64,000 bases of DNA from contig NW_003106599.1 in the NCBI RefSeq assembly GCF_000003605.2, positions 48,637-112,636 of the forward strand, in the 5' to 3' direction. The first letter of the stretch is position 1; each line of letters begins with the position of its first letter. The DNA is from Saccoglossus kowalevskii (Eukaryota > Hemichordata > Enteropneusta > Harrimaniidae). The position numbers were made by a program, and so were the translations under genes. The notes under the pieces are model-generated. The model had not been told where the DNA came from. It worked only from the letters and a program-made list of their open reading frames with translations, and ran no database searches. Below are positions 25,655 through 38,854 of the stretch, one piece after another.

Positions 25655-26593
25655 CGGTATTGAATGGAATGAGCGGTTACGTATTACTTGCAAAACTAAT
25701 AATAATTGTCTGAAATTGTGTCGCGGGGCACAGTTCAGCGAATGAAAATAGACTATGCCGGGGACGATAGGTCTGGCAGACTATAAAAAGTGATAATAAA
25801 ATCCGAACCGTCAAAAACCGTAAATTGTTACGTGCACAGGGACGGATCATTGTTAACGCTATCGGTATGTGCTTGTTTCAGTTCAATATTTATTCAACAA
25901 GCACCCGATATTTTGTTTTATTTTGATTCATATCTTCTGCGTCTTAGACATTTCGCAACCATTTTGTCCGACTCGAATGCCTGGAACGAGGCTGGCACTT
26001 TTGGAAAGGGGGGGGGGGGTGATTTCTCGCTGTTTCCGATAATGGGTAAGTGGTATCATAGACGACAATTTGTATGTCGGTAGTATCGTGCTCACTTAAC
26101 GACGATCGTCATTACAGTGGGGTCACCTCGGGTCATTCAGTGATTCATCATGTAGATGCCGGTCGTCCCCCCAGTTGGGTTTCCATTATTCTTACTCGAG
26201 ACTACGTTTTCACCATTTTAAAGATAAAAGGAGTGGTATTTACTGGAACGTGATTGTTTACAATTTTACTGGTTTCTGATTGAACTGCGTGAAACCACCC
26301 ACTGTATGGACGCTGACGCTGGCGTGGATATGGCTGTTCTTTGTTCGCCACATAGGGTTACAGTGCCTCACTATCTTCAGATACGTTTAATATTAATTTG
26401 TATTGTCGCGTCTATTGTTGATCAATGCCATCTATCTTACGCGTTCAATGCGTCGCTGGGTCGTTCTTTATTTGGGCTGTCTACTTCCTTACAACAGTAT
26501 TTCTATCACCATTTACGTACTGCGAAAACAATACTAGTCATAACATTGTTGTTTTGTTTATTTTTTAAAAAAATCAACGGAATTGCAAAACAA

Positions 26594-26922
26594 GAGAAAA
26601 GCAAAGTAAGTTAAATCAACAATTAAACATTTACAAACACCCAACTTGAAATAAATATTTTATTTTTATTTTGTTCATAAATACAAACCACAGTCACACA
26701 GTTGTACCACCTCGCTCTCTTTCTCTCTTTCTAAAAAAAATAGTGTTGAGAAAAGCAAAATACGTTAAATCAACAATTATACATTTACAAACACCCAAAC
26801 ATATATTTTATTTTTTATTTTTATTCATAAAAACAAACTCCTATTCATGATTCACAGTTGTACCACCACCTCTCCCCTCGCCCCCCTCTCTCTCTCTCTC
26901 TCTTTCTGAAAAAATCATGGTG
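26594..26922 (+). repeat. 154-bp tandem duplication
   Basis: GAGAAAAGCAAA...ATTTACAAACACCC...GTTGTACCACC...CTCTCTTTCT occurs at 26594 and again at 26748, the second copy with a longer (CT)n tract. About 85 percent similar by eye. Confidence 0.8.
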
Positions 26923-27652
26923 TAAAAACTGTGGTATACGACACTTAAACTTATCAACCTTGATTTCAAACTGAACAGTAAATGCTAATGTGTGGAATAG
27001 CGGACGGTATTCACGGCGTAAACTCACACACATCGGGCTATTAGGAACAATAAAGAGTCGTTAAGAATTTTCCAGTCTTTATGGGGGCGTCTGTTATCTT
27101 CTAAAGTACAGTTTCGGTCTCTTTCAACTGGCGGAATTGTTCCCATATTTTCAGAACCATTAGTACTGGAGATCATGCACAAGCCCACCTTCAGTGTTCC
27201 TCTAGACGCGTTATACGTAAGGACGTCTCACTTGCATATGCGCTGTGTGGCCGTGACTGTATCAGAAACGCCCGAACTTGACGCTAATGCGAGGGTTTCA
27301 CGTGCCGATGTTACGGATCATTAGTAAACGACTCAGGTAGTATGCCTGTGTCTGGAAACCAGACTTTCCCATTTGTAGTTTGGTCTGAAAAATTATGATG
27401 ACATAGTTTTAGCAACTATTAACGAGTCGGCACGTGGCTCCCATCGAGAACTGAGGCGCAGTACGATTGCTAGTCATGTTCCGTCTCTGATTTCGGCTCG
27501 AAAACGGAAATGTTCTGAAACTTTGCTGAATTGTTATTTGTGATAGGGTGTTTTAAATTCCGTAGAAAAAAAAACATGGTTACTCCAACTGGTTTTTTAA
27601 TCATGAACCTTAATTCTGCCATTTAACGCTACAGAGTAATCGCAAAGTCGTT

Positions 27653-27666
27653 GTTTCCATGGAAAC
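27653..27666. promoter_or_regulatory. perfect RFX X-box palindrome
   Basis: GTTTCCATGGAAAC, a 14-base perfect palindrome fitting the RFX consensus GTTNCYATRGNAAC. Intergenic, 4.6 kb after Hox9/10. One of a set of similar palindromes in the window. Confidence 0.5.
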
Positions 27667-28395
27667 CAGTTTGGTTTTTGCACTCGGCGAAATATTAATA
27701 ATACACAGGAAAAACCCGGAGAAGTTCTATGTATATTTGTTTAAATCTTGCGACTTGATTCACATTAGATTATGGTGTAATGCAACCCTAATATTGTTTT
27801 GTCTCACACAAAATATTATAGGTTTCATGATGAAAAAAAATGAACATCGTAATCGCGCATGCGCTGAGATTTACTACTACGTATTTGTAATTCAAAATGC
27901 ATGCATAATTGCGAAGTTTATTCCATTGTGTCTCACGAAAGCATCTTTTTTTGGTTCAGAGTCAACCACGATACAGTGGCAAGTAGTATGGAAGAAAAAT
28001 ATTGGAAACAAACTTCAAACAGTCAGTTCTATTGCCTTCCACACGTCGTCGTGGTACACGCTACTGAACGGTACTAAACGCCGTGGCATATGTTTTGAAA
28101 TTTGCTGCCGGGCACAGCGTTAAAAGGGGAGGTGTTGAACCATTTGGTATATTTGTTTTTCAATTCAAGGCCCAGATTACGTTAAAACTGGGGATAATTC
28201 GTTCCGAGTGGTCTATTGTGTTCGTCGAGCGAGGCTTCAGAAGAGACATGTAGTCGCCATGTCGTGAATGTCGTGGCAAGACAAAATGGTTTATACAAGA
28301 ACAAAAAATAACGTTTTGAAGTTAGCGGGTACTGACTGCGCCAGAAAAAAATAAACAGCGTCGTAAAAATCATCCGAATTTAACCTAATTCGATT

Positions 28396-28495
28396 AATTA
28401 AAGCGTCATAGTTTTGTGTGAACAGAAAAACCAACAAGCAAAGCATATTGCACGCGTTGTTTAAGTCGCGTGGGTCCCACACGGCGCGTCACATT
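28396..28495. mobile_element. possible relic of MITE family B
   Basis: Starts ATTAAAGCGTC and later has GCACGCGTTGTTTAAG, GTGGGTCCCA and CGGCGCGTC in the order expected for family B, but heavily diverged. Confidence 0.3.
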
Positions 28496-29253
28496 CGCAA
28501 TGACTGTGGGGCTTGCTGATATTTTTTTAATAATAAATAGGTCAAAATAAACGAATATTAAAAACAAAAAATAATTAAAATGTGCAAATGGTTACACCAC
28601 AATGTTCAAAGGATTAATCTGATTGGATAGGGGTGGGGAGAAAAAAGATACTGTAGTGGTGGTGAGATCCGACAGCGGCTGAGTAACCGATCTGTACTGA
28701 TCGTGGACCGTCTTGTACGTTCGAATGAAATATGACAGCGTTTATTTAATTGACAAATGACCAATATATTCAGAATATTTCTAGTTAGATTATTTAGGAA
28801 ATATGTTATTCAACTATCGTCTTGATGTGTATTGTGAGAAAAGGAGATACAATATCCCATTCCCTCCCCCGTGAAACAAACGCAGAGAAAATGTATTCTT
28901 AGTTGGCAATTCGTCGCGCTGCCCCCTCATAATTGTTTTTATTTGAGGCATACTGGGGTTTTAATCTTTTTGCTCACCCCAATTGAATTAAATATATAAT
29001 CCCCGGGAAAATATCAATGTTACGAGAGCACTCGGAGGGAGTATGCTTGGTTATTGAAACAGCCACTTGCGTCCTGCATTGATGGCAATCTTATGAAGTT
29101 ATCGCGAAGAGATTTGATCGTTATTGATAGGAAGGGGGTTTGCGATGCTATTGTCGATCGATGATGGCAATCTAAAAAAAAAGGTATCATTTAAAGAGTC
29201 CGCCATTGTTTAGGGAAAGGGGACTAAAATAAGTTACCCCAGTCTCAGTTTTC

Positions 29254-29341
29254 GTGCTCGAATTTCGTGTAAACTAACAATGTGTTCTTTACACGCGTTG
29301 AATAGGTCAAATGACGAACAAGACGCGATGCGACGGCTGAA
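29254..29341. mobile_element. relic of MITE family B
   Basis: Diverged match to the interior and right part of family B: CGAATTTCGTGTAAAC, then TTTACACGCGTTG, then a GACGAACAAGACGCG stretch, in the order and spacing of the copy at 24252. Confidence 0.5.
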
Positions 29342-32300
29342 GCGCTGCAAATAAATGTCAGGCAATACTGAATATATTTGAAATATATCTCATTGGAAAC
29401 TAATAATTAGAAACATACATCAATGTATTTGTTTCTTATTGTGCAATGACTGATGGGAACTCAGCATCGTTTACTAGGGACTGATTTCATACATTTCAGA
29501 CAAAGGTGGCTATATCTGTAAGATATCGCTGAAAGATTATATCATCATTTAGGAAAAGGACTGCAATGCGTACATTGTGCGTCGATCTTTTAAATAAATC
29601 TCTAAAAGATGTAATTGTTCTTTAGAAACGAGGGCGGCAATCATAGTAACTGGGGGGGGGTAATACAGAAATCAAATGAAGTCGCTTTGCACATCATCAA
29701 TGCCTATAGTACAGTTTTAAGGAAACACAATCGTATATAAAAAAGTAAAAACAAAATAATGAAAAATGTAGGCCAGCAACACATGGACTATGTTCGATAT
29801 CAGTAAAATATTATTTTGATAAACGCTCGTTATCAAATGCATATTTAAGCAAATACGAATCCCTCCTAATGAAAGATATATTTCGTAATCTATTAAACAA
29901 TGCAACTACAATAAAGTGGCAATCATTTTTTATTTATAATTCCTTCCTTTGCTTGGTGGTTTAAGAACATTTTGTGAGCAAATTCTGCAATTCAGCAAAA
30001 CCGCGCAGCCCATCCCCGTCGGATCAGATAAGCAATCCTCGTCGTAAATGAAATGCCAAAAAAAAAGATAAGGACCCCGACAATGAAATAGATGGGGTGG
30101 GTCGAAAAAATGGCAGCTGCTCTACCAAGTATAAGGCAGTCTTCTTAAAACGTGGTACGGAAACACAGCTAGCATTATATTAAAAATAGGAATATCAAAC
30201 AGGAGATGCGAAAAAGTTCAACTCACCCCCTTCCATTTCAATTGTCACTCTTAAATCTGTTTCAAGGGGAAAACGTTCCACGCCCGTTTCGGCGAGGATT
30301 CTTTTCTGCTTTTTTTTTTTTTACTTTTCCTCATAATAACGATAATAACTAAGAGACACACACGAGTAGCAATCGTGAAATCAGTGTATTAATTTGTATG
30401 TTTTATAGTAATGCGATGTTTATTTTGTTGGTAAGTAATCACTGCGCCTTGGAGGTGTGCTAGTCCGCCATTCCGAAATCCACTATTTCACGGAAATTTC
30501 ACGAAAAAATCACGGAAAAATTCACGAAAAGAATGTTTTGTATTTAATTGTGCCATTGTAAATTTGAAATTGAAACACCTTGCAAGAAAGTGGGTTGGAA
30601 AATGATGAAAAGGACATTTTCCCAATGCGAGCTCATTCATGGATACACGTCGGCGGTGAGAAAACCGACTGCTGACACCATAATATCACTATTCCCTTGT
30701 CTATATATAGGGGCAGTATATGACGCAATTGTCTGGTTGTTGTCTGACTGTTCCAAAACATACCCAATACCCTTACACATAGAATTGCGTCCAGAATAAT
30801 TACATTTTAATGAAATTGGTTGTCTTTCAAGAAAGACGATGTATATTCCCAATGAGAAGCCCAAGTTTCATGTTTCGTCCAAGCCGAGGTATAAGCACAT
30901 TTCTGAGGCTATACGGTTCGCGTATACCTATCTGAACCGTATACACGTGTACGTACATAGAGTAATACGAGCCTAGTACCATGTTTTCCGCGGGACTGAA
31001 TTTTTTAAAATTTTCAGATGATTATTCATTTCATTTGCATGTTAATTTAGAGACTCCAGTCGCCGGTGTACATCTCTTCCGCATCTGAGCAAATGAATAT
31101 GCTAGTTACGTTCAGACAGTTGAAGCAAAGCTTATTTTACAAGACATGATTTGATACGTCGAAAAAAAAAAACTGTGAATAAACAAACTGTTATTTGATT
31201 GGTCTGACTCAGTGTTAGTGGTGGCTAGCCAATCAAGCACGATATAATCTGCGACCAATCAGAACTCCTCTTATAGAACGCTTTCACGTAAGGCGCTCTC
31301 TAATTGGTTTACAAATCTCGTGCTCGAGGCAGTTAGAATCAATGTACTACAGTGATAGGAGCCTTCCCGTCATCTAATTCAATCAGCCCCGAGGCGCTGC
31401 TGACTAGACCCTGTGATCCTAGCTCATTTAAATGATATTTTTGCCACACTATTTATATCCCATTTGTTGTTCCGATACCTTCGGACCCCATCAGTATCAA
31501 TGGTTTATCCCAAGTGTAAGGACGTACGAGCCATTACGTGCCGGGCTTGCAACAGTCGCCCAACTACTTTTCGCACCAAAAAAATCATCCACGCAAATGG
31601 CGATTTTTGGACGAAAAATCCGTCATATCTCAAAATTTCGTTCGATACAATTGATGAAAAAATTCATATGTAGCTGTAAACATTATACTGTACATTATTT
31701 TATTTGTCACAACATTTTCATATACAACCTGTTGCGAAATTGTAAATTTTTACATTTTTTAGTGAAGTTTCCATCCATGCGTAGTATCAGTAATGTGTCT
31801 CAATAATACATAAAATGAAGGTTATATATGATTCGCGTATATAGTCTCTGGAATTCGGCAAAAAAACGTTGTTCTTATCTACCCAGTTGTATCGTCTTAT
31901 TATCAAAATGGCGGCGAACCCGTCCTGTGGAGTACCTGTGAAAACATAAAAAAATACATGAATATTAATTAAATGCAAATTAGTAACATTGTTTCTGTAT
32001 TAGGAGAGCATAACAACTATTAACAAAAAATTTTGTCAATTCCACTATCCTGAAAAAAATATAACTTATATATTTATATGAAGTGTTTAGTGAGAACAGA
32101 AATGACGTCACTTTCAATTCCTGGAATCAAAGTTGATTGGTGGCGGAGATGTGTGAGTGTGTGTGTGTGGGGGGGGGGGGGTTGTTACCGGGAATGTCAC
32201 TACATTCTTTATGTGTAGCAGTCAGAGTCGTTGCAGACGGATTGATGTATTGTGCACGGAGAAGAAGAGAGCGAGGAGATAATGTCCGTGGATGATTCTC

Positions 32301-32470
32301 GTCCATCGACTGTTGAATCTGACGGATTTAAACCCTGTCAAATTCCTTACTATTTCTATTAATCGTATTCCACGTGACACGGCTCATTAAGCACGCCGAT
32401 GATTTTTTCCGCGCGCGTAATTATCATCAATATGGCAAGTAGATACAATATCATTTTAATTAGTTCCCTT

Positions 32471-32484
32471 GTTGCTATAGCGAC
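32471..32484. promoter_or_regulatory. RFX X-box-like site
   Basis: GTTGCTATAGCGAC, one mismatch from the perfect palindrome GTTGCTATAGCAAC. Confidence 0.35.
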
Positions 32485-33129
32485 AATGTGAATACGAGGA
32501 AAGGGGAGATTTGGCTACATGAGCGATCGTGTAATCAGTGAACCTGTGACGGAAATAGAAAAACTTATTAAAAGAAAAATAAGATAATATGCCATTATAT
32601 CACCACCACTGTGGCTCCACGATGGTTGGTTAGCCAAGCGGAGGGGACCGTTTTTTCATTCACTATTCTTGTTAAAAAGTAACGTTTTATAATCTAACAC
32701 CGAATGAAATCTATGAATGCGTTGTCGAAGCGTATTTTTTAGAATGACTGACGCATGCGCATATGCGATTCCCGACACACAAACAATTCCTCGGCATGCA
32801 TCGTTACGCAGACAGAACTGCCTCTCGACCAAGAAGTTAAAACGACAAATACAGAAGGAAAGTTATTGCGGTGTAGTGACTGGCAATCATAAAATAGTGA
32901 TTATAAAACGATAAATTATATAATTACATTTTAGACCACCCTTGCTCCGAAATAAACCGAGAGATCAACGATAATCGCCGATTATATTACATTCGTGTAT
33001 CATCTTTATGGTTTGATTCAACTTTTCAATACCTGATACCAAACATCACAACTGAACCAAACATGACCACGAAACCAAACATCACAACTGAATCAAACAC
33101 GACCACTAAACCAAACATTTTCACCGAAC

Positions 33130-33295
33130 TTAAAGTGGGGGGGGGGAGTCGTCACCTGCGNNNNNNNNNNNNNNNNNNNNNNNNNNNNNNNNNNNNNNNN
33201 NNNNNNNNNNNNNNNNNNNNNNTTAGCATGTGTTGTTATCGTCGCATGGGACTCAATTCCCGCGCATGTGCAGGTGACGACCCTCCCCGCTTTAA
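33130..33295. mobile_element. MITE family A, copy 2 (interrupted by gap)
   Basis: TTAA-bounded element whose middle is lost in the 62-N gap. Left end TTAAAGTGGGGGGGGGAGTC, right end CAGGTGACGACCCTCCCCGC then TTTAA. The remaining interior matches the copy at 35773 in reverse orientation. It sits in a degenerate minisatellite. Confidence 0.7.
33161..33222. other. assembly gap of 62 N
   Basis: Run of N within the MITE A copy at 33130. The homologous copy at 35773 suggests that about this amount of element sequence is missing. Confidence 0.99.
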
Positions 33296-33404
33296 TTTGT
33301 GTGACTAATACGTCTACTGAACTAAACTTGGCAACCGAATTCAACATGGCCGCGGACCATGACCACTGAGCCAATCATGGCCACTGAAACATTGGAACAG
33401 AACA
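33223..33404 (+). repeat. left arm of an inverted duplication
   Basis: Reverse complement of 35666-35847 at about 95 percent or better by eye. It includes the right half of a MITE and about 110 bases of flank (AACTTGGCAACCGAATTCAA, GAGCCAATCATGGCCACTGA). Confidence 0.85.
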
Positions 33405-33886
33405 TGTCCGTTGACAAATATGGCCACTGAACTAAACACCGAAGTTGACAGAGCATTACTCAGACGTGATACAAACACAATTCAAAAACCAAATTAAAGC
33501 GAAATTAAAAATAAAAACAAAATCGGATTCACTGGATAATTTGTTGAGATACAAGAAACCAAAATAAAAAGAAAGTTTGTTAAAATTATCATACTTACGC
33601 TGGTTTTTATGGTGACATTATTTATTTATATCTCAAAATTATTGATATGGGATGAAAAAGTCGTATATTACTATTATTATTGATAAGAAATCAAACATTT
33701 CAAAGAATTGAATTGAGTTTCCATGGTGATAATAGTTTACCATTTTATACAATGAGAGGTTATTTTTTATAACAGGCGCAGTAGTGCAAAATTTATACTC
33801 TTGCTCAAACTGCCTTAAGAACATGTTATTCGCGACAAGGGTTGTGGCAACAACCGGACCAGGATCATGGCAGAACTTAAAGGGCA

Positions 33887-34160
33887 GGAGTCATCGCGCC
33901 ACGCATGCGCGAGATATCTGGGTCTCATATCAACAAAGATGGCGACTTTGGCTGTTGCGCAGATCAACGAGTACAAACTGAGACGTTCCAAGCTTTACGT
34001 AGGTATTTTTTAGGTTATTGGAAGGTATCGAAGAAATCACCGGCGGTAATTAGTGCAAGTTACGCCCAGGTTAAACCTCATACTTGTGATTTTCATTAGA
34101 AGAGCGCATTGGATTATGAGAAAACCAATGTTTATCACAAATGTTGCACAGCCCTTCAAA
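33887..34160. mobile_element. MITE family C, copy 2
   Basis: Starts TTAAAGGGCAGGAGTCATCG and matches the 19894 copy for about 270 bases at high identity (GGCGACTTTGG, ACAAACTGAGACGTTCCAAG, ATCACCGGCGGTAATTAGTG). The right terminal repeat is shortened to CAGCCCTTCAA. Confidence 0.7.
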
Positions 34161-34822
34161 GACGACACAAGATAAGAGAATAATGATATATATATATATA
34201 TACTTGGCTGGGATGTCATTGTGTAAACTGGAAACTAAAACAATAGCGAGTCAGATTGTATAATACAACTAAAATTAGCCTATCGACGGTGAGAAAATAA
34301 TTGTAAATTGTACTTAGATTTTTCCCAGTAGTAAATATACCATTTAAAAAAAAATATTGTTGTAATTGTTTCTGTTAAAATTTTTCATTTTTTTTTTCAA
34401 AATAGGTCATTACCTTCTTTAATATAGTATCTAAATTAAATCCAAAAAAAAATCAGTAGAGTGGTTCTGGGAAAATATTTAAAATTCATTGTATTTTGTG
34501 TTTTTTTACATATACCGATCTTTTGCAAAAACGGAAACATTCAATGAGGAATTCAGTGATACTGACGACAATGAGAGGCTATGGCCGGCGTAAATGATTG
34601 TTCGATTCAGGGGGGAATATATCACGAACAAACAAACAGGTTGTAAAAAAAGGTCAAAAGGTCAAACGTATTTACTTATCTGAACTTATGACCGATGCTC
34701 CAGTGTAGCTATAAATAGTGTGACTGCCGCGTTATGTAGCAATAACATTGGGACCAGAAAAAAAATAAGCATGAGTTTGGTAAAAGCGCACGTCAGATAA
34801 CATACGTGTTTCACCTTTTTGA

Positions 34823-35095
34823 ACGTTTTGTCAGATTTGTCTAAAAAAAATTCCATGAACAAAAATTTATACCCTCATTTCAATGACAATTTGAATTATA
34901 TTTGTGCACGTTTTGTCAGATTTGTCTAAAAAAAAAGTGAAAAAAATATTTCCATGAACAAAAATTGAAAGCCTCATTTCAATGATAATTATAATTATAT
35001 TTGTGCACGTTTTGTCAGATTTGTCTAAGAAATGTGAAAACAAATTTCCATGAACAGAAATTGAAAGCCTGATTTCAACAACAATTTTAATTATA
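34823..35095 (+). repeat. three-copy tandem repeat (85-99 bp)
   Basis: ACGTTTTGTCAGATTTGTCT begins copies at 34823, 34908 and 35007; each continues with TTCCATGAACA, a CTCATTTCAA-type block and AATTATATT. Size changes come from A-rich insertions. Confidence 0.85.
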
Positions 35096-35665
35096 TTATT
35101 TATTTAAAAAAAAATATGTTTTTTAGTTCTAGAATTTAGCCTCGTCGCTTTATATTTGATTTCGGAAATTGAACACGTAATAACGCTGACACTAACTCTG
35201 TCGAATTTTTCGTCAACAAAAAAAAAATTTAATATTGTATTTAAAAATAATATTTCTTAAAATAGTTAACAATCAAACGCCAGCAATTTTGGAAAAAATG
35301 CTATTAGCCTCGAGGTCCATATATCATTCTTTTGGACATTAATTGTTGTGAATGCTTCAAGACTGTTCATATTTCTCTCGTGTAATGAATTACACATTGA
35401 CCAATGTGTGCGTAATGTACTCGGTTCTATGTATATTGTTTTTTTCTATGTTCATGGTACTTTGTTGAAATCCCTATACATCTATTGAAAATAGATTAAT
35501 AGATGTGTATGTCAGTGTTTTGTTTTTTTAATTTTATCGATTTAATTATTTTTTTTTTGTTTCTAAATTTGCTTGGGGTAATTTTTATCAGTCCTTATCG
35601 GATTCGCATTCTTTTCTTATTTTCACCATCCATAAGAGTACTGTATTAGGGCCGGGTGTGTGTTG

Positions 35666-35847
35666 TTCTGTTTCAATGTTTCAGTGGCCATGATTGGCTC
35701 AGTGGTCATGGTCCGTGGCCATGTTGAATTCGGTTGCCAAGTTTAGTTCAGTAGACGTATTAGTCACACAAATTAAAGCGGGAGGGTCGTCACCTGCGCA
35801 CGCGCGGGAATTGAGTCCCAAGCGACGATAACAACACATGCTAAAAC
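35666..35847 (-). repeat. right arm of an inverted duplication
   Basis: Inverted copy of 33223-33404, 2.3 kb away, with the MITE inserted at the same base of the flank. This implies duplication after the MITE had inserted. Confidence 0.85.
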
Positions 35848-35945
35848 GCAAAGGCTCATGGTTAGACGCTTGTAGTTTGTAAACAATGACACCGTGACGC
35901 TATGGCCATCTGAAGCATGCGCAGGTGACGACTCCCCCGCTTTAA
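35773..35945. mobile_element. MITE family A, copy 3
   Basis: 173-bp element with TTAA at both ends and about 27-bp terminal inverted repeats: TTAAAGCGGGAGGGTCGTCA... on the left and ...TGACGACTCCCCCGCTTTAA on the right. Opposite in orientation to the copies at 21972 and 33130. No coding capacity. Its left flank (35666-35772) is the inverted copy of 33296-33404. Confidence 0.8.
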
Positions 35946-36581
35946 CTTATTCGGAATGTAAACACTTTATAAAACAAGCTTTATGATTGGCTAGCACTAC
36001 CAACGCTGTAGAACATTTTGAATATTCATTTACTGTAAAATACTTTATTTTAGTTGGAATTAATTTTCGATGAAAACAAATTTTGAGTGTTTTGTGTGGA
36101 TTTTATTTTCACTGATTTTTGAAGAGTTGAATTTAAAATACATATTAGTTAGATTTTATTTTCATTGAATCATTCCTTCAGCGAAAATAGCGAAAATTAA
36201 TTCCAAGCGAAAATATTTAAATCGTAAACTATAAGTAAAAATATAAAACATAACAAAAATCAACAATCAAAAAAAAGTAAGTTAAAGAAAAACCTATCAA
36301 ACAAAAGTATAGCTTGTCAAAGTGCCATCATGCTTTACTGTGATTTGATAAAAGAATAATGACGTGAACAAAGTAGGGGGTCACTAAACTTATGCTATGT
36401 GAAAATGGGGGTTACCAACTTACAGAAATGATCAACAATGTTTTAAAATTTAAAAATACTTTGATCATTGTTTTTCTTTCATGTGTCATATACAAAAATA
36501 TTTATATATTACGTAACTGCGTGTATTTTGTATTTTCTTGTAATTTTTTTCTTCTTCTCGATTATGGGTTTTAGAAATAGG

Positions 36582-36705
36582 TTAAAGGGCCGCAGTCGTC
36601 GCGCCGCGTCCTGTTCGATATGGGACTCATAGCGACGTATACAACGCGTGTAAAATACATTGTTTATTTACATGAAATTTATTTTCATTGACTATCGCGC
36701 TTTAA
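36582..36705. mobile_element. MITE family B, copy 2
   Basis: 124-bp element, TTAAAGGGCCGCAGTCGTCG to CGCGCTTTAA. The first 90 bases match the copy at 61994 almost exactly; the right end has diverged or lost part of its terminal repeat. Confidence 0.75.
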
Positions 36706-36986
36706 CCATGAAGTATTACATTTTTTTGACATAAAAGTCTCTTCAAAATATAATTTGGTTCCACACAACATATTGTTAGATGCTCTGGACTGACAACACA
36801 ATGTACTGTTTTGTAATATTTTAAATATGGTCAAGTCATCTTTATCATTTTATCCTGATTTATTGCCAGCCACATTAAGGAGGTCAAAGAATACAGCATA
36901 ATGCAACACAATAAGTATGAACAAGTATTTGCGAACCCTGGAGTCTTTTGAATGATGAAATGTTCTTACAGCTTGCACCAAAAATG

Positions 36987-37000
36987 TTTTCCATGGAAAC
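36987..37000. promoter_or_regulatory. RFX X-box-like site
   Basis: TTTTCCATGGAAAC, one mismatch from a perfect X-box palindrome, 280 bases after a MITE B copy. Confidence 0.35.
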
Positions 37001-38004
37001 AAAGACCTCTAATATCGCCATGCTGTAAATCTTTGAATAATTTGAGAAATGCTCGATAACGTTTTGGTTATAATTTTAAACAAAGCCAATAATTTTTAGG
37101 AGTTTATTTGATGGTCCATTTCAAAATCTACTTGTTGACCACAACCACCCCTTTTGTAAAATGGTATAACGCAAACCATGATATATGAAGTCTAGACATC
37201 GGTATGGTGGATAATATTTACTGCTCTGTTTTGTTGTTTTTGTTCCTTTTTTATTATTATTGATTTAATTTTTTTAATGTACAATATGTCACCAAACACG
37301 CAACATAACTATTCACATTGGCCCTAAAAATAGTATAATTTTCATTTTGTAATTACTAGTAGTCTAATTTTTTTCATGGTTTTTAAAAAAAATATAGCAA
37401 ATTTATGCAAATTTGTTTTGTGAGAAAGAACAAAAGTTGACGCTGACGTTGGAATCGTTGTAAACAAATTTCGTCGAGTTTTTGTGAAGTTTTATCGATG
37501 TTATGGTAGCAGAGTGTATCAGATTTTAGCCCCCATTCCTCCCAGAATCATTATAAAACAGTCCCCATTTAAAAACACATTAAACGTGTTCTTGTTCTTG
37601 TTTGCCAAAATCGACCACGCTTGTGTGCGGTTTTTATTTGTTATGTTATTTCAAAACTATTATGAAACATACGCTTTTTTTATTTTTTTTTACTAAAATT
37701 TTGATAAAAACAAACTTTTCCAGGTTTTGTAGGTAATTTAAACTAGTATATTTGGGACACATTTGTGACTGCATCAGTGCCGTTTTTTTCAAAGATTACA
37801 CTCCCCTTTCTTCATCTTGCCATGGGATATAAATTACTTTCACTCTGTTTACTTCAAACAATGAAATATTAGTTATTCAGTTTCTGGTAAAAAAAATGTT
37901 GGTTATGTCAAATATTACAGCGATGTTTTTAAGTGTTATGTGGGTTGTCCGAGTACGTCATGGGATATTCCATTTTGTTCATTCATCCTCACAGCTAGTA
38001 GCAA

Positions 38005-38854
38005 AATGTGGGTGTACACGAGCCGACTATGGGTATACACGAGCCAAATGTGGGTATACACGAGCCAAATATGGGTATACACGAGCAGAATATGGGTATA
38101 AATGAGCCGACTATTGGTATATACGAGCGCTATGTGTATACACGAGCCGAATATGGGTATACGCGAGCCAAATATGGGTATACACGAGTCAATTATGGGT
38201 ATACATGGACCAAGTATTGGTATACACGAGCCGAATATGGGTATGCATGAGCCAAATATGGGTCTACACGAACCAAATATGGGCATACGCAAGCCAAATA
38301 TGGGTATACACGAGGCAAACATGGGTATACACGAGCTAAATATGGGTATACATGAACCAAATATGGGTATACGCGAGCCAAATATGGGTATACACGAGCC
38401 AATTATGGGTATACATGAACCAAATATTGGTATACACGAGCCGAATATGGGTATGCACGAGCCAAATATGGGTCTACACGAATCACATTGGGTATACATG
38501 AACCAAATATGGGTATACGCGAGCCAAATATGGGTATACACGAGCCAAATATGGGTATACATGAACCAAATATTGGTATACACGAGCCGAATATGGGTAT
38601 GCACGAGCCAAATATGGGTCTACACGAATCACATTGGGTATACATGAACCAAATATGGGTATACGCGAGCCAAATATGGTTATACATGAACCAAATGTTG
38701 GTATACACGAGCCGAATATGGGTATGCACGAGCCAAATATGGGTCTACACGAATCACATATTGGTATACGTGAGCCAAATATGGGTATACACGAGCCAAA
38801 TATGGGTATACAAGAGCCAAATATGGGTATACACGAGCAAATATGGGTATGCGC
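38005..38854. repeat. 21-bp minisatellite, about 40 copies
   Basis: 850 bp of GGGTATACACGAGCCAAATA-type units (21 bp), with a higher-order pattern: a variant unit with AATCACATTG recurs at 38481 and 38627 (146 bp, six 21-bp units plus one 20-bp unit) and again at 38752 (125 bp). The 21-bp period keeps frames open on both strands (M-G-I-H-E-P-N on +, I-F-G-S-C-I-P on -); I do not regard these as genes. Confidence 0.95.

Larger units (their letters stand above)
33040..33450. repeat. degenerate minisatellite around MITE A copy 2
   Basis: Loose repeats of ACCAAACATGACCACTGAA type (14-18 bp) on both sides of the MITE at 33130, e.g. CCAAACATCACAACTGAA on the left and ATGGCCACTGAAC on the right. 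Confidence 0.6.

Noticed and set aside
27659-28123. 154-codon + frame, the longest outside the Hox genes and repeats
   Set aside because: No recognisable domain, AT-rich codons and no supporting splice or promoter context; judged a chance frame.
38005-38854. Long frames of M-G-I-H-E-P-N and I-F-G-S-C-I-P repeats on both strands (up to 222 codons)
   Set aside because: They come from a 21-bp tandem repeat without stop codons; they are open in several frames and both strands and break with each 20-bp unit.
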